A stretch of DNA of 64,000 nucleotides from Zygaena filipendulae (GCA_907165275.2 OU015663.1:1500501-1564500), one strand, 5' to 3'; numbered from the stretch's first letter, positions 23,201-36,300 are shown. Numbers and translations are program-made. Notes: generated from the letters alone by a model not told the origin.

Positions 23201-25547
23201 TTTAATTATTGTATTGTATACTAGTACCTATTGTATATTCGGTATGACTAAGTTGACTTAATACAACGTGTTAACCTTACTAGGAAAGTAAAACAATAAT
23301 TTAGGCGAATGGGAAATAAATACGAGTTTTGTTTTTAAAATCTTTACTTAAAATAAAGTACCTGATTATTAACACGATTCTGAGTGCGGCCGTAAGTCCT
23401 CTAAGATATTCTTTTAACCCTCCCTTTAGCACTCAGAGTAGTTTTAATGATTATTTATAATCATTAAAACTACTCTTGAGTGCAGCCGTTACACAGAAAG
23501 TTATTTTTTTTTATATAGAGGATTGTTTTTTTATCAGGTACACGTTCATATCGGCTGCCGTACGGTAAAACAAAGTAATGCAGCTGAATAAATTTTACAG
23601 GAGGAGCAAAAAACCGGAAATCGCTTTATTCAAAACAAATCTTCCATAGTTTAACGATTTTTTTAATTTGATTTCCTCTTAGACTAAAGCCTCTTCGATG
23701 GTTGTGAGTATGTAGCAACGTTCGTTATGCGTGAAAAGTGGCAAAACACAAAAGAGATAATTTCGACAAAAATGTCAGTCGCTTGGTTTTTCCGTAGAGC
23801 AACCGATATCTTCGATTATTAATTTTTATTATATCACTTTCTTGTTACACGTTTTATATAATAGAATAGGTAATATAAATAATTCGGCCATTTTGGAGAG
23901 TAAAAGGCGAGTTTATGTGTATATAGTTAATGATACTGTAGGTATTCGAAATATACTTATCTAGTTCACAATAAATTATTTATGAGTTATTCGATTTGTT
24001 TTACCTCTATCATTGAACAAGAAATGTGTATTCAAGTGTAAAATACATAGCTTAAATTATTATTTGCATCGCGTTACGACGTTATCGTCTATTACCTACT
24101 GATTTTGGTTAATATTATAATTAATAATTCAAAAATATTTATAATATAAGGAATAAATAATAAATATTTTTTTCTATGTTACACGTAAATTAAATAGGCA
24201 GATAATATATTATGTCTTAACTTTGTCTTTTATGTTTTACTAAAAAAAAAATAACTTAGAACATGTAACAAAAGTACATTCCACATGAAATATAGGAAAA
24301 CTTCCATTTTAGAATAATACATTGGGAAAAACCTATAAAGTCGATAACAGATGTCGGCCAGAGCCTCGGCGAATGTCCAATTTACACAAGGCGAGTGCTA
24401 TATTGTGTCCACACGTTGGCAAAGTTCGAAATTTGACCAATGCCGAATTCATGTGAGGCTGTTGACATGGTTCATTTTATTAAAAAATAAATAAAGGTAC
24501 ATTTTGACGCTCGCCTAGTTGGCCAAGTGAAGGCGAGCGTTGGCAAGCAATGGCAAAGCAAGTCCTGTGAGCTCTCCACACTCATCTCTAAGTCTCCACA
24601 TGCGTACATGATACATTGGACCAACATCTATACACCCCCTAGGGCCTAACGTTCACTAAAATGACTAGAACAAGGACAAAACAAACATGTAAACACGATG
24701 CGACTTTGCATCAAACAAAAAAACAACACTGACGGCCGCACTCAGAGTCGACTTTAATGATTACTTAGTTAAGTATAGATTTTTTAACGAAACTGCCGCA
24801 ATCAGAGACGTTCAGTAAATTAATGTCAATTAATTAATGGCATTTAATGAGATGTAACTTAATTAGTTAAATGCCAATTAACATTAATTTATTGAACTTG
24901 TCTGATTGCGGCAGTTTTGTTTTAAAAATCTATACTTAACTAAGTAATCATTAAAGTCGACTCTAGTGAGATAAATAATAGTGAATCAAACCTACGATTT
25001 GCCATCAGGCGGTTGTGGCAAAATAATTAATTAGGTATATTTTACTTTCATATAATGAATCCTAGGAATTTGTAAAATTTTATTACCTAATGCAAAGAGT
25101 GCATTGAAGACATTTTGACCAATAGATAAGTATAAATTTATTTTACAATATAATTACTATAATAATAGTAAAATTTTAAAAGTCTGGTGTTCATGCTAAG
25201 GCATGGGTAAATTTTTTTTTTTTAATAAGAGACTACCTAATCACAGTCATAAGTTATAAACTAACAATCAGAAACTGTATCTCATACTGTTTAAAAACAG
25301 GGGTACCTCATAAATGAGGACCAATAACGACAGAATTATGAGTATTTTAATATAATATGTAGGTATTATGTTTGGTTTTTTTAACGTGCGACATTTCTTA
25401 AAATCGAGAATAAGAGCATTTTTTAATCAAAAATTCACTATGAAATATTGATAAGCCAAACTACTGATAAGCTAAACTATAAACAGGGTCCATTAAGAAC
25501 TGTGTACTAACTACCTCAACACCTTATGTTACTTAATGGATGTGCAA

Positions 25548-25594
<47 letters not shown>

Positions 25595-28500
25595 ATTTTT
25601 CTTTTTAAGAAACAATTTAGTAAATGATCTAATTATTTAAAAGGAAGCCTTATTTTGATATTGTACTAATTCTGTCACCAACTGAAGTAGGTGCTACCAA
25701 CATATTCCAATTCAATTCCAATTTGTTGTTTTTAATGGCTCTACCGTTTTGAGGATGATTCTGCCAATGTCAAAGATGTTGTGACCGTTGCGAACGACCA
25801 ATATGGGCAAATATTATGATGCTTTAGTTATTCTTCTGAGATTATGATAGAACATTATGTCAAAATAGACACACGGCCACAAGCAATATGGCTGCAGGCT
25901 GCAGCGTGTGCAGCGAGCGAAATTGATGTATGAACACCAAAGAAATAACGCGTTGCGATCATTACAGAAGTCTTTCGTAGCATTTCGTAACTGATTACGG
26001 AAAAATAAATCTTATTTCTTTTATCGAAACTAGTATCAGAACCAGCCCCCTAAGCCAAGTTGACAATCTTTATATTGTATATATCGTTTTCGCTATAGAA
26101 AACTAAGGAACTTATATTGTATATATCGTTTTCGCTATAGAAAACTAAGGAACTTACCCTCGTCACGTGGTCACGAAAAATCACCCAATCAAGAATCCAA
26201 CTATTCATGACCACGAGAAAAACTATAGTTTGTATGGAACTGGATCAAAACAAATTATTGTAATCGGTCTTTGTACGTAACTATAGTTATTATTCTTTTG
26301 TACGTCACCGGTTACGTAGAACTGGTGACATGAAGACAGACAAGTTCCTTAGTTTTCTATAGCGATAACGATTACAGATTCTCAACTTGACTAAGGAGAC
26401 AGACATCGATTTACTTCTTATCTGATGACTTCTTCTTTTTTCAAGGAATCAATCACAGATCGGTAATCTTTTTGCTTTATATAGGTAAAAAAATACACAC
26501 CCTTCAACTGTAGGTACCTACCTAAGCTATCGCGTGTATGGTTGCCTCGAATGTTCGACAAATGCTCCAACGGCTTAAGCACTTATTACACCTTGCAATT
26601 TCAAGACACCAATTTAGGACTCTAAATCGGACTCACGGACCCTAAATTGTATCCGATTTAGAGCCCAAAATTGGTGCTCTGAAATTGCAAAGTGTAATAA
26701 GCGCATAATTAGCGATGGGCGATTGTTGAAAAAAAAAACAATCGACTGAATCGATGATTACTACTTAGCTACTGAGCATTCGATTGTCGATCTAGTAATT
26801 CCCCACCATTATTATTCGAATAACAATCGACGAACTACTAACTACTGACTGCTAATTTGTAAGTACTAACTGCGATGCGTGCGTGTCGTGTTGCGTCGAA
26901 TTTTTGAACTACTTATTTAGTCGTATAGTAATAACAATCGACGAACTACTAACTACTGAAGTACTGACTAGTGATTACTAAGTTGTAAGTACTAACTGTG
27001 GAGCGGTGTGGGCGGTGTTGCGTCGATTGTGCCACTGCGCCATCTTTTGTAACTAAATATTAGTATTTAGTAGTTTCTACTTTGTATTTAGTAGTATAGG
27101 TGCGCGCCAATTAGTAGATACCTAGTTAAAAGTTTATTGACTAACATCAATAATTGCTATCTACTTTTAAGTTTTAATTAGATAACAATTTTGGTTTATT
27201 TATAAGAATATTAGTTGAAATTTTAAAATAATTAACAACTAACTAGTAGTTAGTAACTACTGAATTAGTAGTTGAAGTAGATACTGAACAATCGACTAAT
27301 ATAGATTATTATCGACTTTTATCGACTAAACCGAACAATCGACTAATTCGATAAATTTTAGTAATAATCGCCCATCGCTAAGCGCATTACCCAGACGATA
27401 AGTTATTATGCGCGATGTTAATCATGTTTACAAAATCACAACACATACGAGTCGTATGTGTTGTGATCTCCATAGTAAACAAAAATACCATCTGGGGGGG
27501 CACGTGCCCCCGTGCCCCCCCCTAAATCCGCCCTTGCATACGACAACATACAACGACTTTGCCTCAGTCCCTAGCAGAGATTAAGCGATTCAAGTTCATG
27601 GCACTGCAGCCCACCTATGAAATCCGATAAGTGCATTCACATACTCACTAGTTTATAAAACATATGAAATATACGTAATAATATCAAGAAGTAAATAACA
27701 TTTTATTTTATTTACTTTTTGATAACCACACAATAGTAGGTACGTCAAAAGGCGACGACATACGAAAGGTCTTAGCGTCAGCTCATTATAGAACTAATAG
27801 TCAACAAGAAGCTTCTCTCTGCCACTACCTTAATTGAGTTTTGACAATAGAAAACATGAAACACGCTATAAAATCAGGGTGTAACTAGTCTAAAATATTT
27901 GGTACGTTCGTAAGTCTTTAGTGTTTAAAAAGGGAATCTTTCTAAAGTGAAAACTTATAGGTAGGTATTTTATTTGACAATACCTAGTAGAATCTTTTTC
28001 TAATAATTGAAAAATACTGATAAGAAATAACGAATAACGATCATTTAAATATAGGTCAAGAGTAGGTTTTTATGTTGTATTGCTTTAGCTATATTGCTAA
28101 ACTCTGTCGTTGTCTGAATTAATTGGAGTAGGAGACAAGACATGCATTTCGTTATTGTTGTTATGCCTGTCTTTGTGTTTGTGTGTGCACGCATGCAGGA
28201 GAGAGTAATAACAACCTGTGAGCCGCTGCCGCAGGTTCTCGTCGAGCTCGCGATCGGCGCGCTGCGCATCCGGGCTGGGCTTCGGCGCTCCGGGGAATAC
28301 CACCAGCACAATGCTCATGTTGTCTTTGCTTCCCTGTAAAAATTATATAGTCAATGTACACACATTACTGGCAGGCAATACCGATTAAAATTTGGAGCAA
28401 CTACCAAGCATTACCAACCTTATAGACCATTAATCAGAAAATTAAAGTCTTATAACTCATAAGTAAGACACCTTGGTATGAGCAGCCCATCAACACTGCC

Positions 28501-30915
28501 TTGAAGCAAAAATTACTATGGATTTAGGCAATAACTTCCTTGCCAACTTTGGAATACCTAACCAAATTCCTCTGACCACGTCTCACATTGATAAGGTTAA
28601 GGTTGGCACAAAATGCTTTCATAGATTTCAGTGATTAGTATGAAAGTGCCCACTCTTAAAATGTAGTGATTATTTGCTCAGTAGTTATGAGTACATAAGT
28701 TTGCATGTCATTATAATGTAATACAACAAACGTTACACAGTGTGTGAACACAAACATTGACTCATGCCATTAACATCTACCCAATTTGGTGGAAAATAAC
28801 AGCAAATTGATAACTGAATGCATTCAATTCATAAAATGTGACAGAACGCCATTAAGTTGAACTAACCAGTGTTCCTAGAATTGCATGTCTTTTAACTGTT
28901 ATTAGTCATCAAACAGAATTGCATCACAATTGCATACATGTTATTTTTACTTTCAAAAGTAGTCATGAAGCACTCTTACTTAAATAGTGGTTAAAATAAT
29001 TTCATACTTTATTAATGCAAACTGTAAAAGATTAAAGTAATCAGACACTTATGCATAGTTGAGCTTTCTTGTTTTTTTAGGTTTAAAGTCTGATACTTAA
29101 AATAATATATAATAAAGTTTATAAACAGTTTTTATGTTCCAGCATTAGTATCTTCTTTTGCTAGCAACTAGGTACAAAACTGCAAAGATTCAGTGCACCA
29201 AACCTATGAATGCAACATCCAGGAGTATGTAAATGGAGAAACTGAATGATCAGCCTATAGGACCCAAGGTTCAGAAATCTGAATTGTATTTATAGCTCTT
29301 TACACATTTTGTAGGTAAGCAGCAAGAGTGTTTAGAAATGCAACCCCTAAGAGGTCAAACAGGTATAACGTATTATGAGTTTAGTTAAGTAGAAAATTTA
29401 AAATTAACTCAGAGATAAATGATTGTTTACATAATTATAAGCTAAACGCTATTAAAGTAGCTGACTTAATGGAAGTTATTGCAGTTTATTTACCATTCAA
29501 TCACTTTGATATAGGTACCTAAACAATTATTATAAAGTCAATATTTAATTTTTTATCTTAAGACAAATTTTAAGGTTATATTTTTGTTTTAGTAATCATA
29601 TTTAATTAGATACATGACAAGTTCTTTCCAGTGATATTGTTATCCTCTGCCATTTGTGATAGAAAAAACATATACTAGATAACCAGCATACATTAATTAA
29701 GCCCATGATAATGTTGTTATGTACACAGTATTCACAAATCTGTAATTGAAATTTATGAAGATAAAATCATACCAATCCTACTTCCTACTGATATTATAAA
29801 TGTGAAAGTGGGGTTGTTTGGATGTTTGTTACTCAATCACGCAAAAACGACTGAACGAATTTGGATGAAATTTGGCATGCACGTTGTCAGGGGTAAAGAG
29901 AAGGGCATCGGGTACGATTTATCCCGGAATTCCCGCGGGAACTCCGAAATTACCGCGGGGCACAGCTAGTATGTCCATAAAGGGAGACGAATTTTAACCC
30001 GTCATCATAAATGAAACTATGATGTGTTTACTCTAATGTACAAAGAGAAAGTATGTAGTAAATATAATATGATGTTAGATTAGATCTTATTGGGTTGTTT
30101 ACCTTATAGAGACAGGTATCAATGACCTGGTTGGTGACGGCCACAAGGTCATCAGTAAGCTGAAGCAGCGAATGCACGTATGCACACAGAGCATCATTGC
30201 TCATCACGTCCCATACTCCGTCGCACGCCAACACCAAGAACTCATCCTCGGACTCCAGCCTCTCGTGAACAAATACCTCAGGCTCAGGCGAAACCAGCTG
30301 TTCAGTTGGACCACGATCCATGACTTTCTTGTACTCGTAATCACCTAGAGCTCTGGACACAGCCAAGCTACCGTTTACACGCTGGATCATAACCGAACCC
30401 CCAGCTTGCACGATGCGCGACTTCTCTGACGGCAACTCCGGTTTGTGGTCCCTCGTCGCGAATAACGGATGTCCATTTCTTGCCAGCACCGCGCGGGAGT
30501 CGCCGCAATTAGCTATGTAAATCTGCTTGGGCGAAACGAAGGCGCACACCGCCGTGGACCCCGACTTCTCCTCGCCGTTGGACAGCTCAGGCAGCTCGCG
30601 CATCTTCTTGTCCAGGTCGAGGAAGCCGGCGCGAATCGCCTCGGCGATATCGTCGCGCCGGAACTCCTCCGTCTGCAGGATGCACTCGAGCAGGTTGTCC
30701 GCGCAGTGCGCCGACACGCGCGCGCCCGCGTGGCCGTCGAACACCGCGAAGTACGACCAGTCCGACAGCGTCCCGTTGAGCGTCAGTTGCGCGTGGTGCG
30801 CGTCCTCCATCTCCACCCGCCAGCCCTGCATCGACGCCACGCCGTAGCGCAGGCCATTCCCCTCGCCGCTCTCATTGTATTTCCTAGTTTCAGGCTTATT
30901 CAAAAACGCCCCCAT
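17240..30915 (-). CDS. PPM1B: PP2C-type protein phosphatase, PPM1A/PPM1B orthologue, 4 coding exons, 387 aa
   Basis: Exons in transcript order: 30915-30103, 28333-28216, 18591-18465, 17345-17240; phases 0, 1 and 2 join into one frame of 387 residues (human PPM1A 382). It dephosphorylates Ser/Thr using two bound Mn/Mg ions, acting on stress-kinase and TGF-beta/NF-kB components in other animals. Metal and phosphate ligands are visible: R33, E37-D38 in VEMEDAH, D60-G61 in FDGHAG, ACDGVWD, and D275 in GSKDNMS. Other PP2C motifs are GDSRAVL and SRALGDYEYK. The N-terminal MGAFLNKP suits N-myristoylation at Gly2. The tail keeps the PPM1A/B signature NIPGLPPGGGLAAK. Exons 3-4 are much more GC-rich than the introns. 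The fly orthologue is alphabet (alph). PPM1A versus PPM1B is not resolved, as insects have one ancestor of both. Confidence 0.95.
17592..17745. repeat. piggyBac-like MITE fragment
   Basis: Matches 6833-7009 including AAAATGGCGCCATACTTTTA and the end TGTGGGTTAA, but the left terminus is missing. Intron 3 of the phosphatase gene. Confidence 0.6.
17803..18085. repeat. Dispersed repeat, copy 2
   Basis: Copy of 14679-15014 without the 83-bp segment; contains ACACGTGTACACGTGT, a palindromic run. Intron 3 of the phosphatase gene. Confidence 0.65.
18656..19345 (-). mobile_element. Tandem cluster of four Lep1-like modules
   Basis: Modules start near 18657, 18885, 19013 and 19144, each with CTAGCTG or ATAGCTG followed by the CCCGCGG/CCGTGG hairpin. 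The middle two share a unit of about 131 bp joined at AGATCCAGAGATAGCTGTT. The last ends GTATTAGTATAGATTA. Such head-to-tail runs are usual for Helitron-type elements. It lies 65 bases beyond the acceptor of phosphatase exon 3, in intron 2. Confidence 0.6.
19597..19815. mobile_element. Palindromic MITE, CGGCCGCACT family, copy 1
   Basis: CGGCCGCACTGAAGAGTAGT at the left and ACTCTAAGTGCGGCCG at the right are inverted; internal arms (ATGTTAATTGGCATTT and AATTAACATTAATGTAATG) also pair. About 220 bp. Intron 2 of the phosphatase gene. Confidence 0.75.
20057..20440. other. AT-rich stretch, no supported gene
   Basis: A 124-codon hydrophobic frame can be read here, but its composition simply follows T-rich DNA and it has no recognisable motif or splice context. 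It lies within intron 2 of the phosphatase gene. Confidence 0.5.
20440..20710 (+). other. Unrecognised, possibly 5' region of a transposable element
   Basis: More GC-rich than its surroundings. A TATAAA at about 20431 is followed by a CATTGT initiator-like site and a structured segment with GGGGCCCC, CCTGGGTCGCAAGTCCCAGG (a hairpin) and GGTGAGCG. A remnant LTR or LINE 5' UTR with its promoter is possible; no coding part follows. Confidence 0.3.
21310..21415 (+). mobile_element. Lep1-like fragment
   Basis: Only the hairpin half remains: ACTTTTTATCCCAGAATTCT to AGCGCGAGTAAAACCGTGGG. Confidence 0.45.
21420..23370. other. AT-rich intron sequence
   Basis: Part of the 9.6 kb intron 2 of the phosphatase gene. 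No exon, RNA gene or bounded element recognised, except a single TACAACGTGTTAA end near 23262 of the MITE family seen at 12555. Confidence 0.5.
23374..23487. mobile_element. Palindromic MITE, CGGCCGCACT family, copy 2
   Basis: GAGTGCGGCCGTAAG at the left and CTTGAGTGCAGCCGTTAC at the right; a perfect inner palindrome GTTTTAATGATTAT/ATAATCATTAAAAC is centred near 23460. Confidence 0.65.
23521..23710. repeat. Dispersed repeat shared with 53186-53356
   Basis: Both copies contain ACAGGAGGAGCAAAAAACCG, CTTCCATAGTTTAACGATTT and AGACTAAAGCCT in the same order over about 150 bp. Function and family unknown. Confidence 0.7.
24733..24967. mobile_element. Palindromic MITE, CGGCCGCACT family, copy 3 (most complete)
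   Basis: Arms of about 110 bp are close to perfect reverse complements: CACTCAGAGTCGACTTTAAT at the left pairs with ATTAAAGTCGACTCTAGTG at the right. The arms meet near 24850, so the whole element can fold into one hairpin. Confidence 0.85.
25545..25596. repeat. (AAAT)n microsatellite
   Basis: About 13 perfect ATAA units following ATGTGCAATAAATAAATAAA, as in a retroposon poly(A)-type tail. Confidence 0.9.
26050..26392. mobile_element. MITE with CTAAGCCAAGTTGA ends and an internal 42-bp duplication
   Basis: Left CTAAGCCAAGTTGACAATCT pairs with right AGATTCTCAACTTGACTAAG; the inner CGCTATAGAAAACTAAGGAA pairs with TTCCTTAGTTTTCTATAGCG. In the left arm the segment 26071-26112 is directly repeated at 26113-26155. 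Confidence 0.75.
26709..27379. mobile_element. hAT-like element with AGCGATGGGCGATT ends
   Basis: AGCGATGGGCGATTGTT at the left and AATAATCGCCCATCGCT at the right are inverted. The interior is AT-rich with many ATCGA and ACTAACTACTGA repeats and an internal pair of near-identical blocks (about 26800-26890 and 26920-27010). No transposase. Confidence 0.65.
27486..27538. repeat. G/C-run transposon terminus
   Basis: GGGGGGGCACGTGCCCCCGT followed by CCCCCCCCTAAATCCGCCCT; read on the minus strand the end is AGGGCGGATTTAGGGGG, a form often found at DNA-transposon termini. No partner end was found. Confidence 0.4.
28340..29770. other. Intron 1 of the phosphatase gene, unremarkable
   Basis: AT-rich, with no exon or bounded element recognised. 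Confidence 0.6.
29771..29971 (+). mobile_element. Lep1-like element in phosphatase intron 1
   Basis: TCCTACTTCCTACTGATATT at one end, ATTACCGCGGGGCACAGCTAG at the other. It ends about 130 bases from the donor of the first coding exon. Confidence 0.6.
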
Positions 30916-32387
30916 GCTGAGTCGTCGCTCTGTATAGTTAGACCGTTAATCGCACATAGTTTCCACACCATCAGTCACACGAGAAACATACGTCGCAACC
31001 TATAACGTAAAGGGGAAACATCACTGGTACGATACGATCTCACGGAAGGATCACGTCAGATGGATGAACGCTATTTGTGACGCCGAAGCACCAGTCTCAC
31101 CGCGTGGACTTTATCGCTTCACCGGCTTCTACGTAACGTAATTAGTTTTCCACGATGATGTTGCGCAGGTAACGAATTACGTGCACTTACTGCTCTTTAG
31201 GAATTAAATCGTAAAACGAAAAATCAACTCAAAAGAATGAATGGCGGACATAATAGTAGTAGTATAGAAATAGTAATTGTCTATGGTTTCATTTTGCCAC
31301 CTATTTACTATACTAGAACAGGTAGAATAATATGTCGGGAATTGTCTAGAATTCTTTTTTAATCAATTTCTTGATAGTAAAAACCAATGAAATGCTTTCA
31401 TTTATCGTCGTAGATATAAAATCAAACAAATATTAACTATATTTTGTTACATAACAAAATGGTTATTTCTGATTTCACTCAAGCAAGAATGTTTGTAAAA
31501 TAGTCTATGGTGTGACTTATGGCGGCATTTGAACAAAATGGACGTCAGTTCTATTTCTTTGTTTTACAAACTTTATCATAGTTATTATTGTGTAAACGAG
31601 GTGAAATATGCATAACAGCAAGCAGCAGAGAAATAAGATGAAATGGGACATTACTATATAACTTCCTACAGTATCCCATTCAGAAGACCCAATGAAGCAT
31701 CGAAATGCATCTCACCAATTTACTTATATCAATGTAAATAATTTCAGTAACACACCTAAACTGGCTGTATGGACTTAGATTCTTTTGCGTTCTCCAAAAG
31801 GAGTCAATTTAACAAAAAAAAGTCTATGGTTCGGTGTAAAAGTTCTCGTCTCCTTCGAAAAGATCTCGAAATCGAGTTTGCTGTTCGATCCCTGTGTCGA
31901 CCAAAAAATCTCGATATTTGAACCTGTTTCTTCATAATATCTCCTATGCTCAATACAAATCGGACTAGACTTCGAGTTTATAGTGTAAAATGTTGCCAGT
32001 AAAAGCTTATTCGACGATTCATCTGGAGCGTAGATGGAGCTAATACGGCAACAGCTTTTTATAGTTTTTAAATGGTGTGCCTAGTTTTATATCAAGAATT
32101 AACAAATTTTATAATATATTTGTATTTTTAACTGTCACGCACGACACCGCTAATTGACATTAAATAAAGATTAAAATTCGAAATTTACGTCTCGACTGCT
32201 CCCGACCAGTCGAAGTAATTCGAACGGCTTTCATTCGAGAAATAGAATAATAAAAATATCATTTTTATAATATAATAATATTAAGTATATTGTATTAAAT
32301 CACAGTGGAGTGCAAACTGTGCATACTCCACTTCCTTTGCACCAAAACCACGAGATAACAGTGATCACACGGATTGTGTAGTTTCAG
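30916..32387. other. Divergent intergenic region between PPM1B and mIF2, left part
   Basis: Should contain the phosphatase promoter and 5' UTR (just right of 30915) and part of the mIF2 upstream region. No TATA box stands out near either start. No other gene is supported. Confidence 0.5.
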
Positions 32388-32842
32388 GTGTGCGTTCCGT
32401 GGATTTGGGTGCAGTTGTTCGGTTAAAATTTCACTCGTTTGAGTTGCAACCAAGCCACAGAACGATCGAGTTGTTTTTATAACCTCAAAATATTTGAAAT
32501 TTCAGGCGCCATTTGTTTTCTCTCAACTCACAATGCAAACAAGACTGTTTTACATCCAATTATAAACTTTATGTGACTACGACACCTACCCTTTATTCGT
32601 AAGAACTCCGATTAATTTCATTTTCAACGAATCCGGTTTTTGGCGCTTTGACACTTTGACACTTCTTAAACAATACATAGCTGTCAGAGTGAAAATTAAC
32701 CTGCTTCGGAGATGGTTGTTGGAACGGGTGAAACTACGCTCTGACAGTTGTCAGAGTAAAATTTCACCAAGCCACAGAACGGGTTCAGAGCGCGCTCGAG
32801 CGCGTTCGAGTGCATTCGTGCGAAGCCACGGAACGCACACCA
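32388..32842. mobile_element. Foldback/MITE with GGTGTGCGTTCCGTGG ends
   Basis: GGTGTGCGTTCCGTGG at the left is the exact reverse complement of CCACGGAACGCACACC at the right. Inside are AAGCCACAGAACG blocks repeated twice. It lies in the shared upstream region of PPM1B and mIF2. Confidence 0.75.
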
Positions 32843-33306
32843 GATTTCGGAACGCTGCACTGCCTAGTGCTGTCAAAGTGTCAACTAGTGCTGTCAAAAT
32901 TGTAGGTTAGTTCAAGTTTTTATAACGTACCGAATACGGGTACGGCATAGATAATACAATATATACGGGAACGGATTACGGAAATAATAATAGAAAAATT
33001 CATAGATTTTAAATGAAATATCAGAAAACTAGGTTTATCAATAAATGCGAAAGTTTGATTTATAATCTGATTTATCTGAAACTATGAAAAAGTGAAAAAC
33101 TAAATACTACCAATTTAGCCTTTAGGTATACTAATTTTTTGTGTAAAAAATTAAAAATGTCTTAATATTTTCAAAATGTATAGAAACTTGTTATTGAGAT
33201 GGTATGTATCCATTTAACTCAGCATTCTCTGGAGCGTTCGGTATGGAGCCCAAAGTATAATTATATTAACACTATAATTAAATATTTTCTAGTATAACCA
33301 AGAAGT

Positions 33307-36300
33307 ATGGAGGCTCAAAAGAGTTTTGTCCTTCGCTGGCAAAAAAAATACCATCCTTCGAAAACCATCAATTGGTGCGGAAGATATCGGTTTCAGTCGT
33401 TTATTGGAAAAAACGGAAAACTGATGAAGAATGGGTAAGTGCTATAGATAAAAAATTGTAGGAAAGCCGGCCGAAAACTGAATCTGAACTAGAAAAAAAA
33501 AATTATCATTACAATCAGTCCGCGAAAATGGCGTAAGCACATCATGCACCAACAGCTAATCTCCAAATGTCATGAAACAGGTGAGATATTGTAATGAGTA
33601 GTTAATTAACTCCAAACAATGTCTTTTATCTCGTGTATGTGTATCTCTTATATTATTATCCTATTTGATTTCTGCATCAACTTCACAACTTTAATTGAAT
33701 CTCCAAAAAATAATGTTTTTTTTTTTTATTTTATAACAGGCAGCAGAAAGCCACGGAAGACGAGTGATCAGATACTCTCCAAAGAAGGGAACTGCCGTTA
33801 TTGGTATATGGTCTGATATGACTGTGCGGGATATTGCTGACGTTTTAAAGAAAGATGTAGGTGAGTTGTCTCAAAGTCACACATGATCACACATCCATCA
33901 TAAATTTAAAGTATATAAAACTCTTAAAAATTTGGAAGTCTAAACCATTTTTCATAAAAACTGATTCACTTTCAGAACACGTACTCAAAGCACTTGAGTT
34001 TGCTGACAAGAATTCTGAAAGAAAGTATACAAGCCAAACTGTGATCCATAATCCGCAGATTATAAGGGATGTGATCAAAATATCTGGCTTCAGGTATAAG
34101 ATTGTGCCGAGACCTAGTGACATATTGGACGAGGAAGAGGTACTAACAGCTCTAGATGTGTTTAGGAGAAATTGAAACTTTAATACAAGGATAAACTTCA
34201 TTTGTTAATTTTAGTGCAAGGATGCAGTGCCGCAGCCACCAGCCCCGGCTGCTGAACTACGTCCGCGCCCTCCTGTTGTGTGTGTTATGGGCCATGTGGA
34301 CCACGGGAAAACCACACTGCTAGACGCCCTGAGGAACACGTCGGTCGTAGACCAGGAGTTCGGTGGTATCACACAACATATAGGAGCTTTTGAAGGTGTT
34401 TATTTATTTCAATGAAGAAAAAACATTTACACTAAATAAAACAATTTGAGCCCTTAATATTCTCACACTGAGTAATCGAGCAAAATAACAGGTCATTGAC
34501 CATGTATAACAACTGTGTTATATGCTATGACACTTTGAAGTGAGGAATTTTTAAAGTTTAGAATAAACCTGTTTCACATACATGCCACTGATAAAAACCA
34601 TTTATGTCACTTGAACACGATTGATATTCTTTTTTAAATGAATTGTGTTTATGTGAACTAATTTTTGTTACTTTCCGCCTATGCCTCATGATAGAAAATA
34701 TCCACTGACAATAAATGGCTATTATAGTATTCTCGCTCGAGCTCTCTTACCCAAGTTCGATCTTGGCTTTGGCAAGTAGAAAGTGTGCATACCGGTATTG
34801 TACAAAAAACCTTGTTCCGCGGTATGCTACACCAAACAAAAACGACAAAAAACGAATAGGGCGGGCTACCGCTGCTGGTTCTCTAGATTGCCATTCAATT
34901 TTCACCGGTGTCACGTGTGTCACATGGTGTGTGGTGTGTGGTGGGCGTGGTCCAGTGCGGCTGCCGACCGGCGACACGGTGACGTTCCTGGACACGCCGG
35001 GGCACGCCGCCTTCTCGGCGATGCGCTCGCGCGGCGCGCGCGCCACCGACATCGTGGTGCTGGTGGTGGCGGCCGACGACGGCGTCATGGAGCAGACCGT
35101 CGAGTCCATACGGATGGCGAGGGAGGCCGGCGGTGAGTGACACTGACACCTCGCACCGGCAGACAGATCAAACCCCCCACCACTGCTGCAGGGGGGCCGC
35201 GTGTGTGCAAATTCCATTCAGACCCCTAGCACACGGCGTATTTTAAACGCGCAGACAACGCGCTGGTAACGCACGTATACGTATACAAACGAGATTTGAA
35301 CGCAAACTAACCTAAGCACACGGGGTGATCGTGAAACGTGCGTCTACTGCGCGCATACGCGCAGATACAGCGATAGATACAGACGCGCGGCCCGGTAGTC
35401 GCTTGTAGCTTCCGCGTTTTGGTCAGAGACTCCTCATCAGTTTACAACGGCTTCGGTTCAGACAACACTGCATACATTGACTTTAGTATTGCTTTTAAAA
35501 AGAAAAGGACTTTTTTTTTATTTATTTATTATTATTTATTTACTAAGAAAAAAGTACAACAACAACAACAACAACTTAAAAATAAGCGAATCTATTGTTT
35601 ATTTCGCGCCCCTCTACCCTTCCTCCGGCCCTTTGTACGTGCATTAAACGAGTTTCGAACGTGCGTTTGTATCGCGTTTTACGCGCGTTCGAATCTATAA
35701 AAACGCAAAAATGGGCATCTACGGCGCAGAAAAATCGCGTTCCTGAAACGCGCGTCGACTGCGCGTTTAAAATACGCTGTGTGCTAGGGGCCTTAGGCTG
35801 TCAGTTAGAAAATAAAAAATAACAGACACGTATAATTTTACTGAAAATATAGGTATAAAACGCATCAAAGTTTAGGTTTGAGGACTCGTGACGTCATTAA
35901 CCGGTTTAAGCTGTTTAAACTGTACCGGATAGTGACGATACGCGACATTTCAACTCAATGTTTTACGCCGTTACTTTATGATTAACTACGTAAAAAAGGC
36001 AAAATACATGTTCAATATTTTTATTAATTTACACAAAGGACTAAAAAGTAGTCCACTACCCTATTGAACCTAGGGGTAACGTAAGTACTCGATATTTATT
36101 ATCATTTGAGAAAACTCTATGGCTCTCCAGCAGCGAAGTGTTTTGCGTTTCAAAACATTGTAACAAAACAAAACAAAACATTGTGACGGTCAGTAAGCAC
36201 ACAACTCCATACAAGCGGACCGACTGAATAGGCTAGTTTCCTAAATTTTTTTTTTAGTCCGTTTTGTAGATTATTAAAAAATATTGGACACGTATTTTTT

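Noticed and set aside
30469..31005. 178-codon frame antisense to PPM1B exon 1
   Set aside because: Shadow of the phosphatase exon, which has clear catalytic motifs.
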